The translations under genes and the position numbers were made by a program. The notes beneath the pieces are model-generated. The model was not told where the DNA came from. It saw nothing but the letters and a program-made list of their open reading frames with translations, and did not search any database. Positions 17,899 to 29,688 of a DNA stretch of 64,000 bases are shown here, piece by piece. Origin of the DNA: Halomonas sp. YLGW01 (GTDB lineage: Bacteria; Pseudomonadota; Gammaproteobacteria; Pseudomonadales; Halomonadaceae). Positions within the stretch are counted from its first letter, which is position 1; every line of letters starts with the position of its first letter. The stretch covers positions 2,542,001 through 2,606,000 of the forward strand of contig NZ_CP062005.1 of NCBI RefSeq assembly GCF_014840935.1, in the 5' to 3' direction.

Positions 17899-18828
17899 AT
17901 GAGTGACGAGATCTCCCGCCGCGACCGCCTCCAGGCCACCGCCATCACCACCCTGTGGCGGGCCCTGGCCGGGCGAGGCCTTGACATCCTATGGCGATTG
18001 TCACGACTCGCAGGCCCGCTGGTGCACCGCTTCAGCCAGCGCGAGCGCCGGATCACCGAGGCCAACCTGTCGGTGGTCTACCCGACCACCAGCGAGGCCG
18101 AGCGCCGCCACCTGGCTCGCGAGAGCCTGACGCACTCCACCGCCACCATGCTCGAACTGGGCTTTGCCTGGATGGGCGACCCCGAACGGGTCGAGGCCTC
18201 GATCGTCGAGGTCCATGGCCGTGAACTGCTCGACGAGGCCCGGGCCGAGGGACGCGGCGTCATCGTGCTGGCGCCCCACTTCGGCAACTGGGAGGTGCTG
18301 AACTTCTGGCTCTCGGGGCACTTCCCCTTCACCGCCATGTATGAGCCGCCCAAGATCGCCCCGCTGGACCCGGTGATTCGCCATGGCCGCGAGCGCCGCG
18401 GCGCCGAGCTGGTGCCGACCACCCCCCGCGGCGTGGCGGCACTGCTCAAGGCGCTCAAGCGCTGCGAGGCCGTCGGTATCCTGCCGGACCAGGAGCCCGA
18501 CTGGGGCAGTGGCGTCTTCGCGCCCTTCTACGGGCGCCCCGCCTATACCGCCACCCTGCTGCCGAAGCTGGTAGCCCGCACCCAGGCGCGGGTGGTCACG
18601 GGAGTGGCCAGACGGCTCCCCGGGCGCGGCTTCGCCCTTCACTTCCTGGCCGCCGACGCCCGGGTCTATGAGGCCGACGAGACCACCTCGGCCGGCGGCG
18701 TGAACGCCAGTGTCGAGGCCGCCATCGCCCTCGACCCGGCCCAGTACCAGTGGGAATACAAGCGCTATCGCAAGACGCCGGAGGAAGCCGCCGGCGACCC
18801 GAACTTCCGGCGCGCGCGTATCTACTGA
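17899..18828 (+). CDS. LpxL-family lysophospholipid/lipid A acyltransferase
   Basis: A 309-residue acyltransferase with the catalytic H127-x4-E132 motif in A-P-H-F-G-N-W-E, followed by P-D-Q-E-P-D-W-G-S-G-V-F-A-P-F-Y-G and a closing R-Y-R-K-T-P family signature. LpxL/HtrB homologues add secondary acyl chains to lipid A at the inner face of the cytoplasmic membrane, while some branches make ornithine lipids or other acylated products. Unlike E. coli LpxL there is no obvious N-terminal membrane helix. It follows the DUF4870 gene at 6 bases. Confidence 0.87.
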   Translation: MSDEISRRDRLQATAITTLWRALAGRGLDILWRLSRLAGPLVHRFSQRERRITEANLSVVYPTTSEAERRHLARESLTHSTATMLELGFAWMGDPERVEASIVEVHGRELLDEARAEGRGVIVLAPHFGNWEVLNFWLSGHFPFTAMYEPPKIAPLDPVIRHGRERRGAELVPTTPRGVAALLKALKRCEAVGILPDQEPDWGSGVFAPFYGRPAYTATLLPKLVARTQARVVTGVARRLPGRGFALHFLAADARVYEADETTSAGGVNASVEAAIALDPAQYQWEYKRYRKTPEEAAGDPNFRRARIY

Positions 18829-18855
18829 CTCCGAGCCCTCACGCCAAACGGTGCC

Positions 18856-19938
18856 TTAGCTCGGCTCACCGAGCGCCTTTGCGAAGGCCGCCGCGGCAGT
18901 TGACCAATCCTGCTGCTGGCCCCTCGCCACAGCGGCCCCCTCGCGAAGCCGCGCCCGCAGCTCGCCGTCCTCGAGCCAGCGGCGCAGCGCCGCGGCCAGG
19001 CCCTTGGCGTCCCCCGGCTCCACGGCCAGACCCGCGCCCTCGGGCAGGGTGTGACGCAAGGCTCCGCCGGTGGTGGTGATCACCGGCAGCCCATGGGCCA
19101 GCGCCTCGGTCACTACCATCCCATAGCCCTCGTACCAGGAGGGCAACACGAAGAGATCCGCCTCGGCGTAGTAGGACGCGAGGGCCTCGGGCGACCGGGT
19201 TCCCAGCAGATGCATCCATTCGCCGAGCCCTCGCGCCTCGATCATCGCCTCGATGTGGCTGGCATGCGCCGGATCGAGATCCAGCCCCCCGATGCAATCG
19301 CACTGCCAGTTGAGACCGGACAGCTCGGCGAGCGCCTCGATCAGCACCTCGTGGCCCTTTCGCGGGGTGAGGCTCGCCACGCACAAGAGCCGTGCCGGCT
19401 CGCATTCGTCCTCATGGCGGGTGACCCTTTCAGCCAAGGGGGCCGGTGCCACGCCCGGCTCGACCACGTGAATGCGCGAGGCGGGCACGGCGAAATCGGC
19501 CAGCCGCCCGGCCGTGAAGGCGCTGGTCGCGATTACCCGATGCATCGCCGCCAGCGCTCGGGTCTCGCTTTCGCGAAAGCCTTCCCGCTGACTGGCGCTC
19601 AGGCTGGTCTCGTCGGCGAGCGGGTGATGCATCAGGGCGGTGAGCTCGAGTCGGTCGGCATGGCGAGCCACCACCTCCGGCAGGCCGGCCATGACCATGG
19701 CATCGAGCACCACCCGGGCGCCGTCCGGCCGGTGCGTCAGGGCAGCCTCGAGGCTCTCGGTCGCCTGCTGATCGGGCATCGGGAATCGCCCGGCCAGCCC
19801 CTCGACCGCGACCTCCCAGCCACGTTCGCGCAGCGCCTCGGCGATACGGGCATCGTAGACATAACTGCCGGTGAGCTGGTCGGGGTCGCCGGCCACCAGC
19901 ATGGTCATGGCGGGCGTTGGAGAAGGGGGTGACATCAT
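18856..19938 (-). CDS. glycosyltransferase family 4 protein
   Basis: A 360-residue GT-B glycosyltransferase. The C-terminal domain holds the retaining-enzyme signature E-G-Y-G-M-V-V-T-E-A-L-A-H-G-L-P-V-I with its E-x7-E pair, preceded by A-D-L-F-V-L-P-S-W. The N-terminal domain starts with a polar segment and G-S-Y-V-Y-D. Sugar donor and acceptor are unknown; no polysaccharide cluster is adjacent. Several ATGs lie close together (19947, 19938, 19935); 19938 has GAGG 9 bases upstream. The gene is divergent from tenA, so its promoter faces the first TPP riboswitch. Confidence 0.82.
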   Translation of the reverse strand: MMSPPSPTPAMTMLVAGDPDQLTGSYVYDARIAEALRERGWEVAVEGLAGRFPMPDQQATESLEAALTHRPDGARVVLDAMVMAGLPEVVARHADRLELTALMHHPLADETSLSASQREGFRESETRALAAMHRVIATSAFTAGRLADFAVPASRIHVVEPGVAPAPLAERVTRHEDECEPARLLCVASLTPRKGHEVLIEALAELSGLNWQCDCIGGLDLDPAHASHIEAMIEARGLGEWMHLLGTRSPEALASYYAEADLFVLPSWYEGYGMVVTEALAHGLPVITTTGGALRHTLPEGAGLAVEPGDAKGLAAALRRWLEDGELRARLREGAAVARGQQQDWSTAAAAFAKALGEPS

Positions 19939-20027
19939 CCGTGACATCCTCGTCTTGAAAGGGAAGGCCGAGCACCAGCATAACCCGGACTGGCAAGGGC
20001 GCGACAAGCTGCTAGACTGGCGTCACT

Positions 20028-20141
20028 CGCTTGACGGGGTGCCGGTGATGCCGGCTGAGACCACCCAGCGCCGTGCCCAGCACGCCACAGGGTGGATCCC
20101 GTTGAACCTGATCCGGCTCGTACCGGCGTAGGAATCAAGCG
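20028..20141 (+). ncRNA. TPP riboswitch upstream of tenA
   Basis: The THI-element is clear: the P1 arm CGCTTGA (20028-20034) pairs with TCAAGCG (20135-20141). Inside it are GGGGTGCC, the pyrimidine-sensing GGCTGAGA, ACCC, and GAACCTGATC followed by TACCGGCGTAGGAA. It lies 93 bases before the tenA start. No U-tailed terminator hairpin is obvious, so control may act on translation. Confidence 0.93.
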
Positions 20142-20234
20142 GTGACCGAAGAGCCGTGTGCTCATTCCTGCCCGGTCATGCCTGCCCTTCCCTATGCCGC
20201 CCGTGCCCCGAATCCAGACCGCAACGGAGGCAAG

Positions 20235-20903
20235 ATGGGCTATCGCTTCAGTGACCTGACCGACGCCTGCCACCAGGACTGGCGCGCCTACCTGGAACAC
20301 GATTTCGTGCGCGCCCTCGGCGCCGGCCGCCTCGACGAAGGTGCCTTCCGTCACTACCTGCAGCAGGACTACCTGTTCCTGGTCCACTTCTCCCGGGCCT
20401 ATGCCCTGGCGGCCTACAAGAGCCGTACCCTGGCCGAGCTGCGTCAGGCCTTCGACGGTCTGAAAACCATCCTCGACGTGGAGCTCGACCTGCACATCGG
20501 GTTCTGCCGCGAATGGGGCATCAGCGAAGACGACCTGGCCCGGCTGCCCGAGGCCCGCGCCACCCTGGCCTACACCCGCTACGTGCTCGAGACCGGCCAC
20601 CGCGGCGACCTGCTCGACCTGCATGTGGCGCTGGCCCCATGCCTGATCGGCTACGGCGAGATCGCCAACTGGCTGAACACCCAGGCCTTCACGGTGCGCG
20701 GCGAGGCCAATCCTTATGATGCCTGGATCGCCATGTACGAAAGTGACGACTTCCAGGCCGCGATGCACGACGAGCGCGCCTGGCTCGATGCGCGCCTCGC
20801 GGAGGTCAGCCCGCGACGCTTCCAGGAGCTGAGCCGCGTGTTCACTGAGGCCACGCGGCTCGAGATCGATTTCTGGCAGATGGGGCTGGATCGCCGCGAC
20901 TGA
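20235..20903 (+). CDS. tenA: aminopyrimidine aminohydrolase / thiaminase II
   Basis: A 222-residue all-helical TenA protein. Active-site residues match the family: D45 (Q-Q-D-Y-L-F-L), the nucleophile C136 in A-P-C-L-I-G-Y-G-E-I, and E210 near the end (L-E-I-D-F-W). TenA hydrolyses amino-HMP-type thiamine breakdown products to HMP, salvaging the pyrimidine half of thiamine. GGAGG is 4 bases before the ATG at 20235. The TPP riboswitch upstream ties expression to thiamine need. thiC, which makes HMP de novo, follows under its own riboswitch. Confidence 0.93.
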   Translation: MGYRFSDLTDACHQDWRAYLEHDFVRALGAGRLDEGAFRHYLQQDYLFLVHFSRAYALAAYKSRTLAELRQAFDGLKTILDVELDLHIGFCREWGISEDDLARLPEARATLAYTRYVLETGHRGDLLDLHVALAPCLIGYGEIANWLNTQAFTVRGEANPYDAWIAMYESDDFQAAMHDERAWLDARLAEVSPRRFQELSRVFTEATRLEIDFWQMGLDRRD

Positions 20904-20967
20904 TCCCACTGCCATGAGCCCGCTGCCATTTGCTCCGCCAAGGGGCCTGCTGAAGAAGGGCTCGTAG

Positions 20968-23175
<2,208 letters not shown>

Positions 23176-23199
23176 AACCTAACCCGCCCCAAAACCCAA

Positions 23200-23235
23200 A
23201 AGGCCCCGCAATGATGCTCACATTTGCGGGGCCTT
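23200..23235. terminator. bidirectional terminator between thiC and the convergent OMP gene
   Basis: A perfect 12-base stem (23200-23211 with 23224-23235) has a 12-base loop. It begins 24 bases after the thiC stop. An A-rich tract on its left gives a weak U tail for leftward transcripts; rightward the tail is poor. Confidence 0.6.
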
Positions 23236-23299
23236 GCCGTTATCGCCTGCGTCAGGCGGAGCCAGGCGAGGTCGTGGGACGCGACGGCGACAAGCGAGC

Positions 23300-23830
23300 C
23301 TAGAAGCGGTAGGTAGCGCCTAGGCTAAAGCCGTCGAAGGTGTAGCTGTCTTCATCGAGATAGCGGATGTAATCGGCGCCAAACGACAGGTTGCGGCTCA
23401 TGTCGAACTCGGCGCCGATGCCACCGGAGAAACCGCTCTCGCTGTCGTCGCCGTCGAATCTGACGTTCTCGAAGGACACCTCGCTGGCACCCAGCAACCC
23501 ATAGAGCCGGAACTCCCGGGACACCGGCAGGAAGCCCTTGGCGAAGATGCCGGCCAGGTAGTCTAGGTCGATGTCCACTGGACCGATCGAATCCGATCCG
23601 CCGGTGGCCAGATGCCCCTCGAGGGCGAAGTAGTCGTTGAACTGCATGCCGGCGCGAAGCCTAAGCGCCTCACTCTCGGCGGAGAAACGACCGTTCGGGT
23701 CGAAGTCCCAAAACATGACATCGGCGCCCAGATAGGCCGCCGGGGTAATACTCATCTGCTGAGCCTGAGCGCTGCCGGCCATGGCTGACAATGCGACGCA
23801 GGCCACCACCGGCATCATGAACCATTTCAT
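23300..23830 (-). CDS. outer-membrane beta-barrel protein
   Basis: A 176-residue protein with a clear signal peptide (cleavage after A-Q-A near residue 23). The mature part of about 150 residues alternates polar and hydrophobic residues and ends in aromatic Y-R-F, as expected of a small eight-strand barrel recognised by the BAM machine. The arrangement resembles the OmpA-like/OmpW-size porin-like families. The transported or bound ligand is unknown. A GGAGGAGG ribosome site lies upstream of the ATG. The 250 bases between it and the CBS-BON gene show no gene. Confidence 0.8.
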   Translation of the reverse strand: MKWFMMPVVACVALSAMAGSAQAQQMSITPAAYLGADVMFWDFDPNGRFSAESEALRLRAGMQFNDYFALEGHLATGGSDSIGPVDIDLDYLAGIFAKGFLPVSREFRLYGLLGASEVSFENVRFDGDDSESGFSGGIGAEFDMSRNLSFGADYIRYLDEDSYTFDGFSLGATYRF

Positions 23831-24081
23831 GCACCACCTCCTCCATCAGGAACCCTGATCAGGGCATTTCTTTGGAAATGCTCGACAAGCAGGGTTTTGA
23901 AACAGCGTTCTATATCCCTGTTCCAAGATGGTCCATTGCCGCTGATTGCGCCAGTAGATTCTCCCTCTCGTTTCTTTTCCCTCTTCCCCTTACCTCGAAG
24001 GTCATGACATGCCGGGCATGTGAAGGCTCACACTCGTCGACCCACCCTTCGTGCCCTCACCGCACGGTGCTTCGCCTGCCG

Positions 24082-24765
24082 TTACATGGCGCCATAGCCC
24101 AGTGGCATGCGGCTCAGGTTGTTCTCGATGCGCTTGACGCCCGGCTGGTTCTCGGCGGCCAGCTGCACCGCCTTCATTTCCTCATCGCTGGCCACCAGCC
24201 CCCACAGCTCGACCACCCCATCCTTGACGATGACGTTGACGCGCACGGTGTTGAGTTTCTCCTCCAGCTCCTTGTTGAGGGCCTCGCGCAGGCTGCGATC
24301 ATCCACGGTGCCTTCGCTTGCCGGCGGCGTGCTGGCTAGGCCCTGCAGCAGATTGGCGCGGCTGACGATGCCCACCAGCCTGCCGTCTCGGGTCACCGGC
24401 ACGCGCTTGATATGACGCTTCTCGAGCAACCGGGCGATCTCGCCGACCGTGGCACCTTCCTCCACCTGGACCACCGGGTGCGTCATGATATCCCGCGCCA
24501 CCTGGCCGTGCGTCTTGATGTAGCCGGCGGCCGTTTCAGCCCCCGACGAGACCAGCGCCAGCCACCAGGGCGTCGGTTTCTCGGCCTGATTCTCGACGCG
24601 TCCCATCAGATCCCCCTCGCTGACCATACCCAGCAGGTGCAGGTCGTCATCGACCACCGGCACCGCACTGATACGGTGGGCGAGCAGCAGACGAGCGATC
24701 TCCTGAACTCCCGTCGCGGGGGAGACACTGACAACCGTAGGCGTCATCACATCGACAGCATGCAT
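24082..24765 (-). CDS. CBS-domain pair plus BON domain protein
   Basis: A 227-residue cytosolic protein. Two CBS motifs cover about residues 1-60 and 90-145, starting D-V-M-T-P-T-V-V-S-V and D-I-M-T-H-P-V-V-Q-V, each with I-x-x-V-P-V or R-V-P-V. They are followed by a BON domain (residues about 160-220) with V-I-V-K-D-G-V-V-E-L-W-G-x-V. CBS pairs bind adenosyl ligands and BON is thought to bind lipids or membranes, so a regulatory or envelope-stress sensor is plausible but unproven. The ATG at 24765 sits behind CAGGAGGA. The 261 bases upstream of it hold no gene. Confidence 0.85.
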   Translation of the reverse strand: MHAVDVMTPTVVSVSPATGVQEIARLLLAHRISAVPVVDDDLHLLGMVSEGDLMGRVENQAEKPTPWWLALVSSGAETAAGYIKTHGQVARDIMTHPVVQVEEGATVGEIARLLEKRHIKRVPVTRDGRLVGIVSRANLLQGLASTPPASEGTVDDRSLREALNKELEEKLNTVRVNVIVKDGVVELWGLVASDEEMKAVQLAAENQPGVKRIENNLSRMPLGYGAM

Positions 24766-25026
24766 GGCACATCCTCCTGATGAATGCAGATGGCTCAGGC
24801 CAACCTCGTGCAGGGTGCCTGTCGGTTCGTCCCGGCACCGCGCGCAAGGAGGATAATCCCGCCTGGCCCTGATCAAACTCTAGTGCTGCCCTCTGGAAGC
24901 CACAAGCCAAGTTAGCGGCCTGGCATGAGGCCTTCGCAGCGTGAGTGAGCGACCACCTCCAGGCTGCCTTCTGGCTTCGGCAACGCAGCCTGGCGGTGAG
25001 TCATGACGGGGCCGGTGCGCCGGGGA

Positions 25027-25635
25027 TTAGCCAAGCAGCGAGAGGATGATGCGCTCCCCGTAGCCCCACAGCAGCACGGTGAGGCCCAGCAGTACCTCCA
25101 GCATCAGCACCCCGAACCCCAGGGTGGTGCTCGAGACGATGAAACCGGCCTCTCGGTCGATATTGAGGAAATTGGGAATGCCCAGATACAGCAGATAGGC
25201 GGTGTAGCAGAGCCCGATGATGCCGGCCAGCAGACACAGCCAGATCAGCGGGTAGACCGCCACCAGACCGCTTAAAAACATCGGCGTGGCCACATAGCCC
25301 GCGAATATGATGCACTCGCTCTGTTTCGGCGGCGTCGGTGTGAAGCGCTTGGCCATGGCCCGGATCACCTTGCCCACCGCATAGACCGCGGCCAGGATCA
25401 CCAGATAGAAGACGATCCCGGCACCCAGGGCATCCAGGTAGCCGAGGCGTATCGTGGTCTCGCCCCCCAGCCCCCACCCCACCTGGGTGGTACCGATGTA
25501 GGAGCAAAGGACCGGAATGGCCGCCAGCAACAACACATGATGCTCGTAGAGATGGGTGAGCGTCTCGCGCTCTTCCTTGATCTGCTTCCATTCGCGTTGC
25601 GGATGGGCCATCAGGCCCCAGACATGCGTCAGCAT
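25027..25635 (-). CDS. Yip1-family membrane protein
   Basis: A 202-residue protein with a polar N-terminal segment (M-x-x-H-V-W-G-L-M-x-H-P-x-x-E-W-x-x-I) followed by five predicted membrane helices, matching bacterial Yip1-domain proteins. The C-terminal part has Y-L-L-Y-L-G-I-P. The function of bacterial members is unknown. GGAGG is 7 bases before the ATG. It lies 172 bases downstream of cyoE on the same strand; hairpins at 25743-25764 and 25780-25798 lie between them but lack U tails, so cotranscription with cyo cannot be excluded. Confidence 0.8.
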   Translation of the reverse strand: MLTHVWGLMAHPQREWKQIKEERETLTHLYEHHVLLLAAIPVLCSYIGTTQVGWGLGGETTIRLGYLDALGAGIVFYLVILAAVYAVGKVIRAMAKRFTPTPPKQSECIIFAGYVATPMFLSGLVAVYPLIWLCLLAGIIGLCYTAYLLYLGIPNFLNIDREAGFIVSSTTLGFGVLMLEVLLGLTVLLWGYGERIILSLLG

Positions 25636-25807
25636 CGGGACACCTCCCTCTATCGGCAGACGAGGTCAGCAGGCGCCGACCTCAGGCACACGCAGACGAT
25701 GCGTGATATCGGCAGTATAGACAGAGGCAGGAAGGAAGCGCCGACGACGGCTTTCACCGTCGTCTCAACGCTTTGGAACGATCAGAGAGACTCTGATCAG
25801 GAAAGGA

Positions 25808-26695
25808 TCAGCGCAGCGAGGTCCAGAGCAGCGGCGCCTCGGGCAGGGCCGCATCCACCGACATCATCAGGCTCAGGGCCGTGATGGTCAGGATGGAGAA
25901 GCCGAAAACGCTCTTGGCCCAGCGCACTTCGTCCTGAGCGCGATAGCCCTTGCAGGCCAGATACAGCCAGTAGACGCCCATGCCCAGGGCGACGGCGAAG
26001 TAACCCGGCCCCGCATAGCCCGCGATGCTCAGCGCCAGGGTCGCGGGAATGAAGGCCAGGATCCAGCCGAGGATATGATGCTTGGCACGATGAATGCCCC
26101 GCACCACCGGCAAGACCGGGATCGACGCCGCGCGATAGTCTTCCAGACGGAAGATCGCGATCGCATAGGAATGCGGCATCTGCCACAGGCAGAAGATGGT
26201 CAGCAGCGTCATGGCCCCGGTATCGAAGGTGCCGGTGACGGCGCAGTAGCCCACCACCGGCGGCACGGCACCGGACAGGCTACCGACCAAGGTGCCGTAC
26301 TCGGAGTGACGCTTCATCCACAGGCTGTAGACGCCGACATAGATGACGAAGCCGAAGGCCGCCAGGCCCACCGTCAAGGCATTGGTGCCCAGGGCCAGCA
26401 GGCCGAAGCCGGCAAGCCCCAGTCCGGTGGCGAACCACAGGGTGGCCGCCGGGGTCACCCGCCCTTGCACCAGCGGGCGATTCTGGGTGCGCCGCATCAC
26501 GCGATCGATATCCTGATCGATGACGTTGTTGTAGGCACACCCGGACGCGATCACCAGTGCCAGTCCCACCACCGCCGAGAAAAACAGCAGCAGGTCGAAC
26601 TGGCCCTGGGCGGCCAGGAAGTAGCCGCCCAGAACGGAGATCAGGTTGCCGCCGATGATGCCCGGCTTGGTGAGGGTCAGGTAGTCCTTGAGCAT
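25808..26695 (-). CDS. cyoE: protohaem IX farnesyltransferase
   Basis: A 295-residue UbiA-type prenyltransferase with about nine helices. It has [12 protein letters not shown]-x-R-T in the first Asp-rich motif and Y-S-L-W-M-K-R later. It converts haem B to haem O for the oxidase encoded by the preceding cyo genes. The ATG at 26695 gives the canonical N-terminus (M-L-K-D-Y-L-x-L-T-K-P-G-I-I), but there is no ribosome site in front of it. A GTG at 26752, inside the end of cyoD, is preceded by GGAGG at ideal spacing and would add 19 residues. Confidence 0.93.
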   Translation of the reverse strand: MLKDYLTLTKPGIIGGNLISVLGGYFLAAQGQFDLLLFFSAVVGLALVIASGCAYNNVIDQDIDRVMRRTQNRPLVQGRVTPAATLWFATGLGLAGFGLLALGTNALTVGLAAFGFVIYVGVYSLWMKRHSEYGTLVGSLSGAVPPVVGYCAVTGTFDTGAMTLLTIFCLWQMPHSYAIAIFRLEDYRAASIPVLPVVRGIHRAKHHILGWILAFIPATLALSIAGYAGPGYFAVALGMGVYWLYLACKGYRAQDEVRWAKSVFGFSILTITALSLMMSVDAALPEAPLLWTSLR

Positions 26696-26709
26696 GGAGG
26701 GCGTCTGCG

Positions 26710-27039
26710 TCAGCCGATCATCATGTTGAGATGAAGATGATGCATGATCCACAAGGAACCTCCGATGACTAGGACCAGGATCGTCACGGTGAAGACGAAG
26801 GACATGAAGTTCCAGCCTTCATCGGCCTTGGTGTTCATATGCATGAACAGCACCAGCTGCACCAGCAGCTGGGCGACGGCTGTCGCCACGATGATGATCA
26901 CGGTCGCCAGGGTATCGAAGGCCCCGGTCATCACCGCCCCGAAGGGAATGATCGTCAGGACGATGGACAGGATCAGGCCGATCACATAGGACTTGACGCT
27001 GCCATGGCTGTTGTCGTGAGACGCGTGTGAGCCACTCAT
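26710..27039 (-). CDS. cyoD: cytochrome o ubiquinol oxidase subunit IV
   Basis: A 109-residue protein with a His/Ser-rich start (S-H-A-S-H-D-N-S-H) and three membrane helices, matching CyoD in length and in the segment [11 protein letters not shown]. CyoD helps assemble the copper-haem site in subunit I. It begins 1 base after the cyoC stop and its 3' end may overlap the translated start of cyoE. Confidence 0.93.
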   Translation of the reverse strand: MSGSHASHDNSHGSVKSYVIGLILSIVLTIIPFGAVMTGAFDTLATVIIIVATAVAQLLVQLVLFMHMNTKADEGWNFMSFVFTVTILVLVIGGSLWIMHHLHLNMMIG

Positions 27040-27040
27040 A

Positions 27041-27664
27041 TCACAGGACTCCCATCAGGTAGACGAAGGAGAAGACGCAGATCCAGACGATGTCCAGGAA
27101 GTGCCAGAACAGGCTGAGGCACATGATCCGCGGACGGGTGACATCGGTCAGCCCCTGCTTCTTGAGCTGCACCAGCATGACCAGGATCCAGATCAGGCCG
27201 AAGATCACGTGCAGGCCGTGGGTACCGACCAGGGTGAAGAAGGCCGACAGGAAGGCGCTACGATCCGGGCCGAAGCCCAGGTGGATCAGGTGCTGGAACT
27301 CGTAGAACTCCAGGCCGATGAAGCTCGCCCCGAGCAGGAAGGTGATGATCAACCATTTCTGCACCTGGGCCACGCGGCCGGCATTCATCGCCAGCACGGC
27401 CATGCCGTAGGTGAAACTACTGATCAGCAGCAGGAAGGTGCTGATCAGGATCAGCGGCAGATCGAAGATCTCGCCCGGCGTCGGGCCGCCGGCCGTGCCC
27501 CCGAGGAGCACGGCGTAGGTGGCGAACAGCGAGCCGAAGATCACCAGATCGCTCATCAGGTAGACCCAGAAACCAAAGATCTTGGTGCCCGCGGTATCGT
27601 GATGATCGTCGTGGTGGTCATGCCCGTGGGCATGACCTTGGTTGCTAAGAGTATCGGTTGCCAT
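27041..27664 (-). CDS. cyoC: cytochrome o ubiquinol oxidase subunit III
   Basis: A 207-residue subunit III with five helices. Its His-rich cytosolic N-terminus ([13 protein letters not shown]) precedes the conserved [16 protein letters not shown] late W-H-F-L-D-I-V-W-I motif is also typical. It is part of the proton-pumping quinol oxidase complex. The gene sits 2 bases after cyoB and 1 base before cyoD. Confidence 0.95.
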   Translation of the reverse strand: MATDTLSNQGHAHGHDHHDDHHDTAGTKIFGFWVYLMSDLVIFGSLFATYAVLLGGTAGGPTPGEIFDLPLILISTFLLLISSFTYGMAVLAMNAGRVAQVQKWLIITFLLGASFIGLEFYEFQHLIHLGFGPDRSAFLSAFFTLVGTHGLHVIFGLIWILVMLVQLKKQGLTDVTRPRIMCLSLFWHFLDIVWICVFSFVYLMGVL

Positions 27665-27666
27665 GA

Positions 27667-29685
27667 TTAGCCCTGCATCTCCAGACGAGTTGAGTGCGCA
27701 AGATCACCCTTCTGCTTCAAGCGCTGGCGATGCTCGCGCTCGATGCGCTCCACTTCCGCCGCCGGGACGTAGTAGTCGACGTCCTCATTGAAGACGCGCG
27801 CGATGAAGGTGGCGAAGACACCGATGCCGCCCAGGATCGCCAGCCACCAGATGTGCCACACCAGGGCGAAGCCAGCGATGGTCGCGAACAGCGACAGGAC
27901 CGGGCCTTCCCAGGTGTTCTTGGGCATGTGGATGTCCTGGTAGGGCGGTGCGGACACCGGCGGCACGCCACCGTTGGCCTGCTTGTCGTCCCAGAAGCAA
28001 TCGACGCCTTTCACCTCGGGCAGGTGCGCGAAGTTGTAGAACGGCGCCGGCGAAGAGGTCGCCCACTCGAGGGTGCGCGCATCCCACGGATCGCCGGTCA
28101 CGTCCTGGTTCTGCTTGCGATCACGGATACTGACGTAGAACTGGATCACGGTGCAGGCGATACCGGCGGCGATGATCAGCGCCCCGACCCAAGCCACGAT
28201 CATCAGCGGCTGCCACTCGGGGTTGCTGTAGGACTGCATGCGACGCACGGCACCGAAGAAGGCCAGCACGTAGAGCGGCATGAAGGCCACATAGAACCCG
28301 ATGAACCAGCACCAGAAGGAGCGCTTGCCCCACTTCTCGTCCAGGGTGAAACCGAAGGCCTTCGGGAACCAGTAGGTCAGGCCCGCCAGCATACCGAATA
28401 CCACGCCGCCGATGATGACGTTGTGGAAGTGGGCGATGACGAACAGGCTGTTGTGCAGCACGAAGTTCGCCGCCGGCACCGACAGCATCACGCCGGTCAT
28501 GCCACCCAGGGTGAAGGTGATGATGAAGCCCAGGGTCCACAGCACCGGAGAGGTGAACTCCAGGCGGCCGCGGTACATGGTGAACAGCCAGTTGAAGATC
28601 TTCACCCCGGTGGGGATGGCGATGATCATCGTCATGATGCCGAAGAAGGCATTGACGTTGGCGCCAGCGCCCATGGTGAAGAAGTGGTGCAGCCAGACGA
28701 TGAACGACAGGAAGGTGATCGCCACCGTGGCCCAGACCATGGTGTTGTAGCCGAACAGGCGCTTCTTGGCGAAGGTCGCGATGACCTCGGAGAAGACACC
28801 GAAGGCCGGCAGGATCAGGATGTACACCTCAGGATGGCCCCAGGCCCAGATGAGGTTGACGTACATCATCATGTTGCCACCGAGATCGGTGGTGAAGAAG
28901 TTCATGCCCAGATACCGATCCAGGGTCAGCAGCGCGATGGTCGCGGTCAGGATCGGGAAGGAGGCGATGATCAGGATGTTCGCGCACAGCGACGTCCAGG
29001 TGAAGATCGGCATGCGGAACAGGGTCATGCCCTTGGTGCGCATCTTGAGGATGGTGACGAAGAAGTTGATCCCCGTCAGGGTCGTGCCTATCCCCGATAT
29101 CTGCAACGCCCATATCCAATAGTCCACCCCGACCCCGGGACTGTAATCGAGCCCCGATAGTGGCGCATAGGCCAGCCAGCCGGTCTTGGCGAACTCGCCG
29201 GCAAACAGCGACACGTTGACCAGGATCACGCCCGATGCGAACAGCCAGAAGCTCAGGTTGTTCAGGAACGGGAAGGCCACGTCACGCGCACCGATCTGCA
29301 GCGGCACCACCAGGTTCATCAGGCCGATGACCATGGGCATGGCGACGAAGAAGATCATGATCACGCCGTGGGCAGTGAAGATCTGGTCATAGTGCGAGGG
29401 CGGCAGGAAGCCCTCGGCCCCGGCCGACGCCATCGCCAGCTGGGAGCGCATCATGATGGCGTCCGCGAAGCCGCGCAGCAGCATCACCAGCGCCACGATG
29501 AAGTACATGATACCGAGCTTCTTGTGGTCGATGGAGGTGATCCATTCCTTCCACAAGTAGCCCCACTTCTTGAAGTAGGTGATGGCAACCGCCAGCGCGA
29601 ACCCACCCAAGACGATGCCCGTAATGGTCGTCATGATGATGGGATCGTGCGTCGGGATCGCCTCTAGACTGAGTTTTCCGAACAT
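27667..29685 (-). CDS. cyoB: cytochrome o ubiquinol oxidase subunit I
   Basis: A 672-residue haem-copper oxidase subunit I with fifteen predicted helices. The active-site segment [12 protein letters not shown] is present, providing the CuB His and the cross-linked Tyr, as are the paired CuB histidines (W-L-H-H-F-F) and the haem histidines in H-F-H-N-V. The length and the long C-terminal part match CyoB rather than aa3 oxidase. It reduces O2 to water with ubiquinol electrons and pumps protons. It lies 3 bases downstream of cyoA. Confidence 0.97.
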   Translation of the reverse strand: MFGKLSLEAIPTHDPIIMTTITGIVLGGFALAVAITYFKKWGYLWKEWITSIDHKKLGIMYFIVALVMLLRGFADAIMMRSQLAMASAGAEGFLPPSHYDQIFTAHGVIMIFFVAMPMVIGLMNLVVPLQIGARDVAFPFLNNLSFWLFASGVILVNVSLFAGEFAKTGWLAYAPLSGLDYSPGVGVDYWIWALQISGIGTTLTGINFFVTILKMRTKGMTLFRMPIFTWTSLCANILIIASFPILTATIALLTLDRYLGMNFFTTDLGGNMMMYVNLIWAWGHPEVYILILPAFGVFSEVIATFAKKRLFGYNTMVWATVAITFLSFIVWLHHFFTMGAGANVNAFFGIMTMIIAIPTGVKIFNWLFTMYRGRLEFTSPVLWTLGFIITFTLGGMTGVMLSVPAANFVLHNSLFVIAHFHNVIIGGVVFGMLAGLTYWFPKAFGFTLDEKWGKRSFWCWFIGFYVAFMPLYVLAFFGAVRRMQSYSNPEWQPLMIVAWVGALIIAAGIACTVIQFYVSIRDRKQNQDVTGDPWDARTLEWATSSPAPFYNFAHLPEVKGVDCFWDDKQANGGVPPVSAPPYQDIHMPKNTWEGPVLSLFATIAGFALVWHIWWLAILGGIGVFATFIARVFNEDVDYYVPAAEVERIEREHRQRLKQKGDLAHSTRLEMQG

Positions 29686-29688
29686 AAT

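Noticed and set aside
27694-29160. Long plus-strand frame opposite cyoB
   Set aside because: It is rich in His/Asp/Gln/Arg shadow sequence; cyoB on the other strand is unambiguous.
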